Of a DNA stretch of 64,000 bases, positions 44,351 to 53,394 are shown in pieces. Under the pieces are notes generated by a model, which worked only from the letters and a program-made list of their open reading frames with translations, searched no databases and was not told the DNA's origin. Source of the stretch: JAILLW01 sp045640525 (GTDB lineage Bacteria; Bacillota; Clostridia; Lachnospirales; Lachnospiraceae); the NCBI GenBank assembly GCA_045640525.1, contig JAZUFE010000028.1:17576-81575 (forward strand). Direction: 5' to 3'. The translations under genes and the position numbers were made by a program. How positions within the stretch are numbered: the stretch's first letter is position 1; the number at the start of each line of letters is the position of its first letter.

Positions 44351-45669
44351 AGAGTAAGATAAATATAAGACTTGTTGGCATTGCTATACTAGCTGTACTT
44401 GCGACTGTTGTTGGAATTACAATAATATATTATGGCCTTTTTCAAAGGCAGATTAGAGCGGACTTGTTGGTGAGTGCAAAACTTTTGAAGGATACGCACT
44501 ATTTTGAGTCGGTTAATATAGATGCCGATGAAATAGATTTATCAACGGATATCAGTGAACTTCGAGTTACTTGGATTGGGGAGGATGGAGCTGTTCTATA
44601 TGATAATGATGCATCAGCGGAACTCCTTGCCAATCATAACGATAGACCCGAAATTCGGGAAGCTTTCGGCAATGGGGAAGGAGAAGCAGTAAGAAGGTCA
44701 GATACAATGAATAAGAATACCTTTTATTATGCTGTTCTTTTGGATAATGGAACGGTACTCCGTGTGGCAACTGATGCACAGAGCCTTTGGGCTGTGTTTA
44801 TGTCTGTGGCACCAATCATTGCGCTTATCAGTTTACTCATTATTGCAATATGTGTTGGTATTTCGCACATGCTTACCAAGCAACTCTTACTACCGATAGA
44901 AACAATGGCAGGGAATTTAGAAAATGTAGATTACAAATTCCCGTATAAGGAGTTGAATCCACTATCTGAAATGCTTCGGCGTCAACATACGGATATTTTG
45001 GCTGCGGCTAAGGCACGTCAAGATTTTACAGCCAATGTATCTCATGAACTAAAAACACCACTTACGGCGGTCTTGGGGTATGCCCAACTTTTAGAGGGAG
45101 GAATGGTGGAAGAGTCGCAGAGGCATTTTTGCCGTGAAATCAGAAAAAATGCCGACAGATTGCTGGCACTTATTAATGATATTATCAGATTGTCCGAACT
45201 TGACCGAAAAGGATACGAACCAACTTTCGAAGCGGTGGATTTGTATGAAATTGCGAAAGAATGTATGGACGATCTTTTAGTGAATGCAAAGCAACGAAAT
45301 GTGGCTATTTCTCTTGCAGGTGAATCCTGCATTGTGCGGGGGAGTAAAGATTTGCTGAAGGAATTAATTGAAAATCTTTCACAGAATGCAATTAGGTATA
45401 ATGATAACGGAGGGATGGTTTTGCTTACGGTTGGACCAAAGGATGGAAGAGCAATGCTTATTGTAAAAGATAACGGCATAGGAATTCCGGAATCGGAGCA
45501 AGAAAGAGTGTTTGAGAGATTTTACAGAGTGGATAAAAGTAGGTCTAAAGCTACCGGAGGTACGGGGCTCGGACTTGCGATTGTTAAACATATCGTAGAA
45601 ATCCACGATGCGAAGATTGAATTGGATAGTACTCCGGGAATAGGAACAACAGTGTCTGTACTATTTTAG
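44347..45669 (+). CDS. PhoR-like sensor histidine kinase
   Basis: Sensor kinase partner of the preceding regulator. 440 residues: first membrane helix about 8-30, an extracytoplasmic sensor region (to about 150), and a second helix about 155-178. The HisKA domain carries H233 in FTANVSHELKTPL, and the HATPase domain has NLSQNAIRYN, DNGIGIPESEQ and GGTGLGLAIVKH. The start is GTG, overlapping the regulator stop (GTGA). It lacks a recognisable PAS domain, so it is simpler than classical PhoR proteins. This gene ends the phosphate module. Confidence 0.9.
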   Translation: MKSKINIRLVGIAILAVLATVVGITIIYYGLFQRQIRADLLVSAKLLKDTHYFESVNIDADEIDLSTDISELRVTWIGEDGAVLYDNDASAELLANHNDRPEIREAFGNGEGEAVRRSDTMNKNTFYYAVLLDNGTVLRVATDAQSLWAVFMSVAPIIALISLLIIAICVGISHMLTKQLLLPIETMAGNLENVDYKFPYKELNPLSEMLRRQHTDILAAAKARQDFTANVSHELKTPLTAVLGYAQLLEGGMVEESQRHFCREIRKNADRLLALINDIIRLSELDRKGYEPTFEAVDLYEIAKECMDDLLVNAKQRNVAISLAGESCIVRGSKDLLKELIENLSQNAIRYNDNGGMVLLTVGPKDGRAMLIVKDNGIGIPESEQERVFERFYRVDKSRSKATGGTGLGLAIVKHIVEIHDAKIELDSTPGIGTTVSVLF

Positions 45670-45766
45670 GAATTTTGCAAAGGTCAGCTTGATTACACGG
45701 TACAAATTGATGCCAATATTAAAGTAAAAGCTCTGATACGGCGAAGATTTGGAGTGAAAACAATCG

Positions 45767-45796
45767 TTGCTGATATAAGCTTATCTATGATATAAT
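45767..45796 (+). promoter_or_regulatory. Sigma-A promoter of ychF
   Basis: TTGCTG (45767-45772), an 18-base spacer and TATAAT (45791-45796). The rest of the 231-base gap (45670-45900) shows no gene that I can support. Confidence 0.75.
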
Positions 45797-45900
45797 TATC
45801 AACTGTATTTTGGAAAAATAGTACGAAAAGCGGGGCAAAAACGTGGCGAAGATGTTTGAAAGTCCTGCAAGGTCCGTAATTACTAGGAGGAAATATAAAA

Positions 45901-46998
45901 ATGAAACTAGGAATCGTGGGACTTCCGAATGTCGGAAAGTCGACACTTTTTAATTCACTGACTAAGGCAGGAGCGGAAAGCGCCAACTATCCGTTCTGTA
46001 CGATTGATCCCAATGTCGGTGTGGTGGCAGTGCCGGATGAAAGAATTAAATTGCTTGGAAATATGTACAATTCCAAGAAGATTACTCCTGCAGTGATAGA
46101 ATTCGTGGATATTGCGGGATTGGTTAAAGGCGCATCGAAAGGCGAAGGGTTGGGCAACCAGTTCCTGGCCAATATCAGAGAGGTAGACGCAATTGTTCAT
46201 GTTGTAAGATGCTTTGAGGATCCCAATGTCGTACATGTCGATGGATCGATAGACCCAATCAGAGATATAGAAACAATTAATCTTGAATTGATATTTGCCG
46301 ATATCGAGGTACTTGAAAGACGTCTTGCAAAGCAGGGAAGAGCGGCATTTAATGATAAGAAAATTGCCCGTGAGGTTGAATTTATCAAAAGTCTTATTGC
46401 TCATCTTGAGGGAGGCAATTTGGCAATCAGTTTTACTCATGATGATGAGGATGAAGATAAGTGGTTTAATGAATACAACCTTTTGACAGGCAAACCGGTC
46501 ATATTCGCTGCTAATGTTGCAGAAGACGATTTGGCAGATGACGGTGCATCTAACGAGAATGTTAAAAAGGTCAGGGAGTTTGCTCAAAAGAACGGATCGG
46601 AAGTATTTGTTATCTGCGCTCAGATAGAACAGGAGATTGCGGAGCTTGACGATGATGAAAAGGCTATGTTCCTTGAAGATTTGGGACTTAAGGAATCCGG
46701 ACTTGATAAACTTATTGCGGCAAGCTACAAAATTCTTAATCTGATGAGCTTTTTGACTGCAGGCGAGGATGAAACCAGAGCGTGGACGATTAAAATCGGT
46801 ACCAAAGCACCTCAGGCGGCCGGAAAGATACACACTGACTTTGAACGAGGATTCATTAAAGCCGAAGTGGTGAATTATAAGGACCTTTTGGAATTGGGCT
46901 CTTTGGCTGCTGCAAGAGAAAAGGGACTTGTCGGAATGGAAGGCAAGGATTACGTGGTTAAAGACGGTGACGTTATTCTGTTCAGATTTAATGTATAG
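45901..46998 (+). CDS. ychF: Redox-regulated ATPase/GTPase YchF (Obg family)
   Basis: Universally conserved P-loop protein of the OBG family that prefers ATP and binds ribosomes; it affects stress responses and translation. 365 residues, usual length. The G1 motif is GLPNVGKST (residues 6-14), then NYPFCTIDPNVG and DIAGLVKGASKGEGLGN (G3). A coiled-coil helical domain follows, and the TGS-like C-terminal domain includes ARAWTIKIGTKAPQAA-type sequence (here TRAWTIKIG). AGGAGG lies upstream of the ATG. Confidence 0.95.
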   Translation: MKLGIVGLPNVGKSTLFNSLTKAGAESANYPFCTIDPNVGVVAVPDERIKLLGNMYNSKKITPAVIEFVDIAGLVKGASKGEGLGNQFLANIREVDAIVHVVRCFEDPNVVHVDGSIDPIRDIETINLELIFADIEVLERRLAKQGRAAFNDKKIAREVEFIKSLIAHLEGGNLAISFTHDDEDEDKWFNEYNLLTGKPVIFAANVAEDDLADDGASNENVKKVREFAQKNGSEVFVICAQIEQEIAELDDDEKAMFLEDLGLKESGLDKLIAASYKILNLMSFLTAGEDETRAWTIKIGTKAPQAAGKIHTDFERGFIKAEVVNYKDLLELGSLAAAREKGLVGMEGKDYVVKDGDVILFRFNV

Positions 46999-47015
46999 TC
47001 GGGGTGTTTAGTGAT

Positions 47016-47879
47016 ATGGAGAAGATGGATATCGCATTTCCGCATTTGGGAATATATCTTCATAATCTGCCAAAGTCATTCGAAGTATTCGGCTTCACAA
47101 TAGCATTTTACGGAGTGATAATAGCGCTCGGAATGCTTGCGGGAACTTTGGTGGCATCAAAGATAGCTAAAAAGGATGATTGGGATTCTGAGATTGTATG
47201 GGATTTCATAATTTATGCACTGCTTGTTTCGATTGTCTGCGCACGCCTTTATTATGTTATTTTCAGATGGGATTTGTACAAAGACAATCTGTGGTCAATA
47301 TTTAACTTAAGACAGGGTGGATTGGCGATATACGGCGGTGTAATAGGAGCATTTGCGACTGTGTTCGTATATTCGAAAATCAAAAAGATTAATCCTTTTC
47401 AGTTGGGAGATGTATGCGTGCCGGGGCTTATTTTGGGTCAGGCAATCGGCCGGTGGGGAAACTTTTTTAACAGAGAAGTTTTCGGAGGATATACCGATAA
47501 TTTCTTGGCTATGCAGCTGCCGCTTGGCGCAGTCAGAAGCTCAGATGTGACGGAGGGATTGAAGAATACAATAATTGAAGGAACGAATTATATACAGGTT
47601 CATCCGACTTTCCTATATGAAAGCCTTTGGAATTTGGCGGTTTTCGCCCTGTTGATAATATTCTGGAAGAAAAGAGCATTTAAGGGCGAGGTTATTCTAT
47701 GGTATCTTGGAGGATACGGACTTGGAAGAGCCTGGATAGAAGGAATTCGAACGGATCAGTTATACATTCCGGGAACTGTGATTCCTGTATCCCAGGTGCT
47801 TGCGATAGTGCTGGTGGTTTTCTCAATAGCATGTGACGTTATTGTAAGAGTGGCGAAAAACAAAAAATGTACGCAGTAA
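47016..47879 (+). CDS. lgt: Prolipoprotein diacylglyceryl transferase
   Basis: Membrane enzyme that attaches diacylglycerol to the lipobox cysteine of lipoproteins, such as the two binding proteins encoded in this window. 287 residues with about seven membrane segments. The Lgt signature region reads IGRWGNFFNREVFGG, and the essential His region is AFYGVIIALG. The ATG at 47016 is preferred, with GGGGTG 9 bases upstream; a GTG at 47004 lies within that ribosome site. It is followed by a strong terminator. Confidence 0.93.
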   Translation: MEKMDIAFPHLGIYLHNLPKSFEVFGFTIAFYGVIIALGMLAGTLVASKIAKKDDWDSEIVWDFIIYALLVSIVCARLYYVIFRWDLYKDNLWSIFNLRQGGLAIYGGVIGAFATVFVYSKIKKINPFQLGDVCVPGLILGQAIGRWGNFFNREVFGGYTDNFLAMQLPLGAVRSSDVTEGLKNTIIEGTNYIQVHPTFLYESLWNLAVFALLIIFWKKRAFKGEVILWYLGGYGLGRAWIEGIRTDQLYIPGTVIPVSQVLAIVLVVFSIACDVIVRVAKNKKCTQ

Positions 47880-47883
47880 TAAT

Positions 47884-47921
47884 AAAAAGCTCCGGGAGAC
47901 GAATGTTTCTCGGAGCTTTTT
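47884..47921. terminator. Strong terminator after lgt
   Basis: A 17-bp stem (two G:T pairs) with a GAAT loop, including A and T runs on both sides, so it may work in both directions. Confidence 0.92.
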
Positions 47922-47991
47922 GCTTGCGGCATGGGGACGATAAAGATATAGCTTTATCGTCCTTTTTGATGCAAAAAATATCAAAAAACCC

Positions 47992-48020
47992 TTGAAAATC
48001 AAGCACTCATGCTGTATAGT
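47992..48020 (+). promoter_or_regulatory. Sigma-A promoter of the division cluster
   Basis: TTGAAA (47992-47997), a 17-base spacer and TATAGT (48015-48020), ahead of the MraZ box. Confidence 0.85.
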
Positions 48021-48029
48021 AGTACATAG

Positions 48030-48075
48030 GTGGGAAAAAGTGGCATAATGTGCCACCAATGTGATAAAAAGTGGT
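48030..48075. promoter_or_regulatory. MraZ operator: GTGGn repeats in 10-base steps
   Basis: GTGGG (48030), GTGGC (48040), GTGCC (48050), GTGAT (48061) and GTGGT (48071). The first three are spaced exactly 10 bases, the last two 10 apart after an 11-base step. MraZ is known to bind direct GTGG-type repeats with 5-base spacers upstream of its own gene. The sites lie just after the predicted transcription start. Confidence 0.85.
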
Positions 48076-48108
48076 AAGATACGAACTGATTACCGACGGT
48101 GAAGATAT

Positions 48109-48543
48109 ATGCTGTTCATGGGCGAATACAATCACACATTGGATGCTAAAAGCAGATTGATTATTCCTGCTAAGTTTAGGGAAAATCTTGGCGAAGAATT
48201 CGTTATTACCAAAGGAATGGACGGCTGCCTGTTTGCTTATACAGCGGAAGATTGGGAGATATTCGCCGGTAAACTCCGCGAACTACCCATGATGGATAAA
48301 GAATCAAGACAGTTTGTAAGGTTCTTTTTGGCCGGCGCAAGTTTGGCCCAGATAGATAAGACCGGCAGAATACTTCTTCCACAACCGCTTAAGGAATTCG
48401 CGGATATAACCAAAGACGTTGTATTGGTTGGCGTTGGAAGCAGAGTTGAAATTTGGAGCAAAGCCCGTTGGGACGGAACGGTTTCTTATCAGGATATGGA
48501 TGACATAGCTAAACATATGATTGAATTGGGAATTGGAATATAG
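48109..48543 (+). CDS. mraZ: Division cluster transcriptional regulator MraZ
   Basis: DNA-binding regulator with two SpoVT/AbrB-like halves, which binds the repeats upstream of its own operon. 144 residues. Each half carries the conserved DxxGR-type turn: LDAKSRLIIPAKFR and IDKTGRILLPQPL. The first copy has S where many homologues have G. The ATG at 48109 (MLFMGEY) is used; a second ATG at 48118 is also possible. It is the first gene of the division cluster, as in most bacteria. Confidence 0.95.
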   Translation: MLFMGEYNHTLDAKSRLIIPAKFRENLGEEFVITKGMDGCLFAYTAEDWEIFAGKLRELPMMDKESRQFVRFFLAGASLAQIDKTGRILLPQPLKEFADITKDVVLVGVGSRVEIWSKARWDGTVSYQDMDDIAKHMIELGIGI

Positions 48544-48544
48544 G

Positions 48545-49480
48545 ATGGAATTTAGTCACACCTCGGTTCTTTTGAACGAATGTATAGAAGGATTGAATAT
48601 CAAACCTGACGGAATTTACATTGACGGAACACTCGGCGGGGCCGGGCATTCATCGGTGATTGCTTCCAAACTTGGTCCGCAGGGAAGGCTGATAGGAATA
48701 GATCAGGATACGGAGGCCATTGAAGCTGCTACGAAACGCCTGGAGCCGTACAAAGATAAAGTTAAAATATTTCATAATAATTATGTAAACTTTGATAAGG
48801 TTTTGGACGATATAAATATCGAGTGTGTCGACGGAATATTGCTTGATTTGGGTGTTTCGTCCTATCAGTTGGATAATTTCGAAAGAGGTTTTTCATACAG
48901 ATATGATGCTCCTCTTGACATGAGAATGGATCAGAACGGAGCTTTGAGCGCCAAAGATATTTTGAATACATATTCCGAGAACGAATTATTTCGGGTGATA
49001 AGAGACTACGGCGAAGACAGATTTGCCAAGAATATAGCCAAGCATATAGTAAATTACAGAGCTTCGAAAGAAATAGAAACGACTTTTGAACTTAACGAAA
49101 TAATTAAAGCCGCAATTCCGGCCAAGATGCGTGCAGAAGGCGGACATCCTTCCAAAAGGACGTTTCAGGCGATAAGAATTGAGTGTAATAAGGAACTGGA
49201 GGTCTTGAAAAATTCGATTGACAGAATGATTGACAGACTTTCACCGCAAGGCAGGTTGTGTATCATCACTTTCCATTCGCTGGAAGACAGAATAGTAAAG
49301 AATATATTCAGAACAGCCGCCAATCCTTGTACATGTCCACCGTCATTTCCGGTATGTGTATGTCACAAGGTAAGTAAAGGACATACGATAGGTAACAAAC
49401 CGATTCTTCCGACAGAAGAAGAACTTAGTAATAATTCACGATCTAAGAGTGCTAAATTGAGAATATTTGAAAGAATATAG
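48545..49480 (+). CDS. rsmH: 16S rRNA m4C1402 methyltransferase RsmH (MraW)
   Basis: SAM-dependent enzyme that methylates N4 of C1402 in the ribosome decoding centre. 311 residues. Motifs include HTSVLLNECIEGL, the SAM-binding DGTLGGAGHS, ILLDLGVSSYQLD and ITFHSLEDRIVK. A CxC...CxC pair occurs near the end (PCTCPPSFPVCVC), as in Firmicutes homologues. The ATG at 48545 lies one base after the mraZ stop, so translation is coupled; a TTG at 48521 overlapping mraZ is rejected. Confidence 0.95.
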   Translation: MEFSHTSVLLNECIEGLNIKPDGIYIDGTLGGAGHSSVIASKLGPQGRLIGIDQDTEAIEAATKRLEPYKDKVKIFHNNYVNFDKVLDDINIECVDGILLDLGVSSYQLDNFERGFSYRYDAPLDMRMDQNGALSAKDILNTYSENELFRVIRDYGEDRFAKNIAKHIVNYRASKEIETTFELNEIIKAAIPAKMRAEGGHPSKRTFQAIRIECNKELEVLKNSIDRMIDRLSPQGRLCIITFHSLEDRIVKNIFRTAANPCTCPPSFPVCVCHKVSKGHTIGNKPILPTEEELSNNSRSKSAKLRIFERI

Positions 49481-49494
49481 AATTGGAGCGTAGG

Positions 49495-49908
49495 ATGCAG
49501 AGCAATACAGCAAGGAAGCTAAATACGAGACCCGTAAATGCCTTTGACAGACAGTATGCCGTTATCAAAGGCAAACGTAAGACGAGAGCTATCGTAAGAA
49601 TTAAGACAGCTTTATTTTTGCTTGTCACAATCGGTGTGCTGGCTTTCGTTATTACCTATTATCTTACATTGCAGGCCGGAATTACCAGCTCTGTTAAGGC
49701 TATTTCCGTTAAAGAGAATCAGCTTAACGAATTAAGACTTGATAATGATGAGAATTATAGTAGAATTACAAGTAATGTTGATTTAGAAGAAATCAGAAGA
49801 GTTGCAATACAGGAATTGGGTATGCGTTATGCTGACGAGGGTCAGATTATTTCATTTGACGGTGAAGGATCCGACTACGTCAGACAAACAGGTCAGATAC
49901 CCGACTAG
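49495..49908 (+). CDS. ftsL: Cell division protein FtsL
   Basis: Small bitopic divisome protein that links FtsQ/DivIB and DivIC to FtsW and its penicillin-binding protein. 137 residues: a basic cytoplasmic N-terminus, one membrane helix (about residues 41-63) and an extracytoplasmic coiled coil (VKENQLNELRLDN onward). FtsL proteins have little sequence identity, so the call rests on layout, size and position between rsmH and the PBP gene. The ATG at 49495 is preferred because GGAG sits 6 bases before it; a TTG at 49483 is in frame. Confidence 0.85.
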   Translation: MQSNTARKLNTRPVNAFDRQYAVIKGKRKTRAIVRIKTALFLLVTIGVLAFVITYYLTLQAGITSSVKAISVKENQLNELRLDNDENYSRITSNVDLEEIRRVAIQELGMRYADEGQIISFDGEGSDYVRQTGQIPD

Positions 49909-49917
49909 GAGTAGTTT

Positions 49918-52230
49918 TTGAGTACACAAGCCCCAAGAAGGTATGTTAATAAAGAAATGAAAAAGAAGTTACTGGTACTGTTCTTAGTAGTGGTAGCTCT
50001 TTTTATTTTTCTGATATATCGTTTATTTTCCATTACAAGAGACAACGGTGATTCATATCGAAAACAGATATTGAGTCAGCAAAAGTACGACAGTACCGTA
50101 ATTCCGTACAAGAGAGGCTCAATTCTTGATACGAACGGTAGTATTTTGGCATCGTCCGAAAAAGTATATAACGTGATTTTGGATTCTGAGCTGCTGAATT
50201 CGGATGCAGAGTCAATAGAACCTACATTCTCGGCACTAAGAAAGGTACTTAATATCGATACCACAAAGGCACGTGATTACTTTGATGCTAACAAGGAAAG
50301 CTCAAGATACTATATAGTGGCCAAGAAGCAGTCTTATGAGAAGGTCGCACAGCTCCAAACTCTTTTGGATGATGAGACAGCGAATGTAAAAGGACTGTGG
50401 TTTGAAAGTGAGTATCAAAGAGTATATCCCGGTGGTACTCTTGCATGCGATGTGGTCGGTTATACTACGTCGGATAATGTAGGATTGTATGGCCTTGAGG
50501 AGTATTACAATGATGTGCTTTCGGGCTCGGCAGGCCGCCAATACGGATACATGAATGATCAGGGTGAACTTGAAAGAACGACCATAGCTGCCGAGGATGG
50601 AAATAATATCGTCACAACCATCGATGCCAATATTCAGAGTATGGTTGAGAAATATCTTAAAAAGTTCAATGATGAATATGCCAATAATGCAAGAACGGGT
50701 AACGGTGCCAATAATGTAGGATGCATCATTATGGATGTTGATTCCGGCGAAGTGCTTGCGATGGCCTCTTATCCTAATTATGACCTTAATGATGTTCGAA
50801 ATGTCGACCAGCTTATAGGCATGCCCCTGCTGGATGATAAGGGCAAGAGGGTAGTGGATGAAGAAACCGGAACCAAACTGACGATTACCGAAGAAAATGT
50901 ACATACACTCGAAGGTGATGCTCTTTATATGAATCTGAATAATTTGTGGAAGAATTTCTGCATTTCGGATGCATATGAACCGGGGTCGGTTTCGAAGCCG
51001 TTAACGGTAGCTTCAGGTATAGAATGCGGAGCCATTGAAGGTAACGAAAGCTATAACTGTGAGGGTAAACTTGAAATCGGCGGATATGAAATCCACTGTC
51101 ATAACAGATACGGTGACGGAATTTTAACGGTATCCGAAGGTATTGAAAGATCGTGTAACGTATGTATGATGTATGTTGCACAGGCTATGGGTATTAAGAA
51201 CTTTACCAAGTTCCAGCATGTATTTAACCTTGGATTAAAGACCAATATTGATTTGGCCGGCGAAGCCAGAACCGATTCTTTGATATATACGGCTGACAAC
51301 ATGAATGCTTCCGAACTTGCAACCTGCAGTTTCGGACAAGGTTATAACTGCACCATGATTCAGATGATGGCGGCGTTCTGCTCTTTGATTAACGGTGGTT
51401 ATTATTATGAACCTCATGTTGTTAAGAAAGTTGTTAATGCTTCCGGCGCCACAATCGAAAATATTGAACCAAGATTGCTCAAGCAGACGGTTTCCGAAGA
51501 AACATCTCAAAAGATAGTTGAAATGTGTAATACGGTAGTTACCGGAGAATACGGTACAGGTAAGACCGCACGCCCCGCAGGATATATGATAGGTGGCAAG
51601 ACAGGAACAGCTCAGACCCTTCCTCGAGGAAACGGCGAATATGTTGTTTCGTTCATGGGATATGCGCCTGCAGATGATCCCCAGATAGCTATTTATGTAG
51701 TAGTTGACAGACCTAACGTATACGCACAGGACGATGCCAAATATGCAACACGTATTGTACGTGGAATTCTTACCGAGGTTCTTCCGTATATGGGAATATT
51801 TATGACAGAAGAACTTTCGGATAAAGAAAGACAGGAACTTGAGGAACTTCAGATAGAGATAACAACACCGACACAAGGTCAGGAGGGTGATGTACAATCC
51901 GAAGGCAGTGAAACTTCTTCTGACGAGAATAATCCCGAACCATCGCCTCAACCGGTAAGAGAAGAAATCTGGAAGACGTTTGAAATAGATCCTGCTACGG
52001 GATATGCGGTAGACCCCAACACGGGCGCGTATGTTGATCCGGTAACGGGCGCATCTATAGGATATACAATGGCAGAAACTGCCAAACCTGCCGAGGGAGA
52101 CGGTACGACCGAGAACACGGAGAACCCCGATAATCCCGAGGATAATAATTCGGACAAACCGATGGCTGATACCAATATCGGAGTTGCCGGTGAAAACAAT
52201 ACGGGCAACGACGAAGATTCACCATGGTAA
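49918..52230 (+). CDS. ftsI: Division penicillin-binding protein (class B transpeptidase, FtsI/PBP2B/SpoVD type)
   Basis: Peptidoglycan transpeptidase working with FtsW at the septum. 770 residues: an N-terminal anchor helix (about 20-40), a dimerisation domain, and a transpeptidase domain with SxxK at S357-K360 (GSVSK), SxN at S412-N414 (SCN) and KTGT at 561-564. There is no PASTA domain. A long acidic, probably disordered tail follows (about 640-770), containing three 8-residue repeats of the form DPxTGxxV (51988-52059). The start is TTG at 49918, supported by AGGAG 6 bases upstream. A sporulation role (SpoVD) cannot be excluded. Confidence 0.92.
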   Translation: MSTQAPRRYVNKEMKKKLLVLFLVVVALFIFLIYRLFSITRDNGDSYRKQILSQQKYDSTVIPYKRGSILDTNGSILASSEKVYNVILDSELLNSDAESIEPTFSALRKVLNIDTTKARDYFDANKESSRYYIVAKKQSYEKVAQLQTLLDDETANVKGLWFESEYQRVYPGGTLACDVVGYTTSDNVGLYGLEEYYNDVLSGSAGRQYGYMNDQGELERTTIAAEDGNNIVTTIDANIQSMVEKYLKKFNDEYANNARTGNGANNVGCIIMDVDSGEVLAMASYPNYDLNDVRNVDQLIGMPLLDDKGKRVVDEETGTKLTITEENVHTLEGDALYMNLNNLWKNFCISDAYEPGSVSKPLTVASGIECGAIEGNESYNCEGKLEIGGYEIHCHNRYGDGILTVSEGIERSCNVCMMYVAQAMGIKNFTKFQHVFNLGLKTNIDLAGEARTDSLIYTADNMNASELATCSFGQGYNCTMIQMMAAFCSLINGGYYYEPHVVKKVVNASGATIENIEPRLLKQTVSEETSQKIVEMCNTVVTGEYGTGKTARPAGYMIGGKTGTAQTLPRGNGEYVVSFMGYAPADDPQIAIYVVVDRPNVYAQDDAKYATRIVRGILTEVLPYMGIFMTEELSDKERQELEELQIEITTPTQGQEGDVQSEGSETSSDENNPEPSPQPVREEIWKTFEIDPATGYAVDPNTGAYVDPVTGASIGYTMAETAKPAEGDGTTENTENPDNPEDNNSDKPMADTNIGVAGENNTGNDEDSPW

Positions 52231-52242
52231 ATTGGAGATAGA

Positions 52243-53394
52243 GTGGCTAACAGATTTACAATTTTAAAAAACAGTAAAATTAGATATTTTGATTCGATTC
52301 TGTTGCTTACAGTATTGTTTTTGATTGTTTTCGGATTGGTTATGCTTTTTTCCGTAAGCTCTTACGACGGAAGCGTTAACTATGGCGATTCGGCGTATTA
52401 TTTCAAAAAACAGCTGACAAGTACGGCGTTCGGACTCGTTATTATGGTTATTGTTTCGCTGATTCCGTATCACTTTTGGGAAAGAACGCAGGTAATCGCA
52501 TATATTGTTGCGGTTGTTCTGCTGATACTCATTGTTCCTTTCGGAACAACGGTTAACGGTGCTAAAAGATGGCTTTATATAGCAGGTATTTCAATTCAGC
52601 CTGCCGAAGTAGCCAAGCTTGCGATAATCATAGTTTTGTCACATATCATATGTAAATTGGGTAATTATATCAACTCATGGAAGGGCTTTGCTTATGCGAT
52701 GGCTCCGGCGATACCGTTGGTCGTAATGATTTACGGTATTACAAGGAACTTGAGCTCGGCAATTATTGTTGCGGGAATCGCATTTGTAATGTGCTTCATA
52801 TCAAGTACGGAATACAAGAGATATCTTTTCATATTACTCGGAATTATAGCAATTGCTGCTCTGGTAGTATTTATAGTAGTTCAGAACAAGGACTCGGGAA
52901 TCGGATTCAGAGGAGAGCGAATTCTTGCATGGCTTGATCCGAATGCATATGCATCGGGAAAAGGATTCCAAACCCTGCAGGCACTGTATGCAATAGGCTC
53001 GGGCGGAATAATGGGTAAGGGAATCGGAGAGAGTATGCAAAAACTCGGATACATTCCCGAAGCTCAAAACGATATGATATTTTCGATAATATGTGAAGAA
53101 TTGGGCTTCGTTGGAGCTTTGTGCGTAATCGCACTATTCCTTCTTCTGATATGGAGATGCGTAATAATAGCTCATAATGCACCTGATTTGTACGGTTCAC
53201 TGCTCGTTGCCGGATTTATGACGCATATTGCCATTCAGGTAATTTTGAATATAGCCGTTGTTACCAATACCATTCCCAATACGGGTATTTCGCTGCCGTT
53301 TATAAGTTACGGAGGCAGCTCGGTGGTTTCTTTGCTGGCCGAGGTAGGACTGGTTTTCGGTGTTCAAAGAGAAATTAGGGTAAGGGATTATTAG
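52243..53394 (+). CDS. ftsW: Septal peptidoglycan polymerase FtsW
   Basis: SEDS-family glycosyltransferase that polymerises lipid II at the septum. 383 residues with about ten membrane segments. Conserved parts include NGAKRWLYIAGISIQPAEVAK, the QNDMIFSIICEELGF loop and PFISYGGSS near the end. Between a class B PBP and ftsQ it is read as FtsW, not RodA. The start is GTG with GGAG upstream. The mraY, murD and murG genes that usually flank ftsW are absent. Confidence 0.92.
   Translation: MANRFTILKNSKIRYFDSILLLTVLFLIVFGLVMLFSVSSYDGSVNYGDSAYYFKKQLTSTAFGLVIMVIVSLIPYHFWERTQVIAYIVAVVLLILIVPFGTTVNGAKRWLYIAGISIQPAEVAKLAIIIVLSHIICKLGNYINSWKGFAYAMAPAIPLVVMIYGITRNLSSAIIVAGIAFVMCFISSTEYKRYLFILLGIIAIAALVVFIVVQNKDSGIGFRGERILAWLDPNAYASGKGFQTLQALYAIGSGGIMGKGIGESMQKLGYIPEAQNDMIFSIICEELGFVGALCVIALFLLLIWRCVIIAHNAPDLYGSLLVAGFMTHIAIQVILNIAVVTNTIPNTGISLPFISYGGSSVVSLLAEVGLVFGVQREIRVRDY

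Noticed and set aside
45690..45806. Possible coding remnant upstream of ychF (about 38 codons in the plus strand)
   Set aside because: It reads smoothly but matches no family I recognise, has no start or ribosome site, and overlaps the ychF promoter.
45955..46833. 292-codon open frame on the minus strand inside ychF
   Set aside because: It lies wholly antisense to a clearly conserved gene, has no ribosome site and shows no recognisable domain.
51235..51951. 238-codon open frame antisense to the PBP gene
   Set aside because: The plus strand encodes the conserved transpeptidase motifs across the same bases; the antisense product is a Cys/Tyr-rich shadow with no family features.
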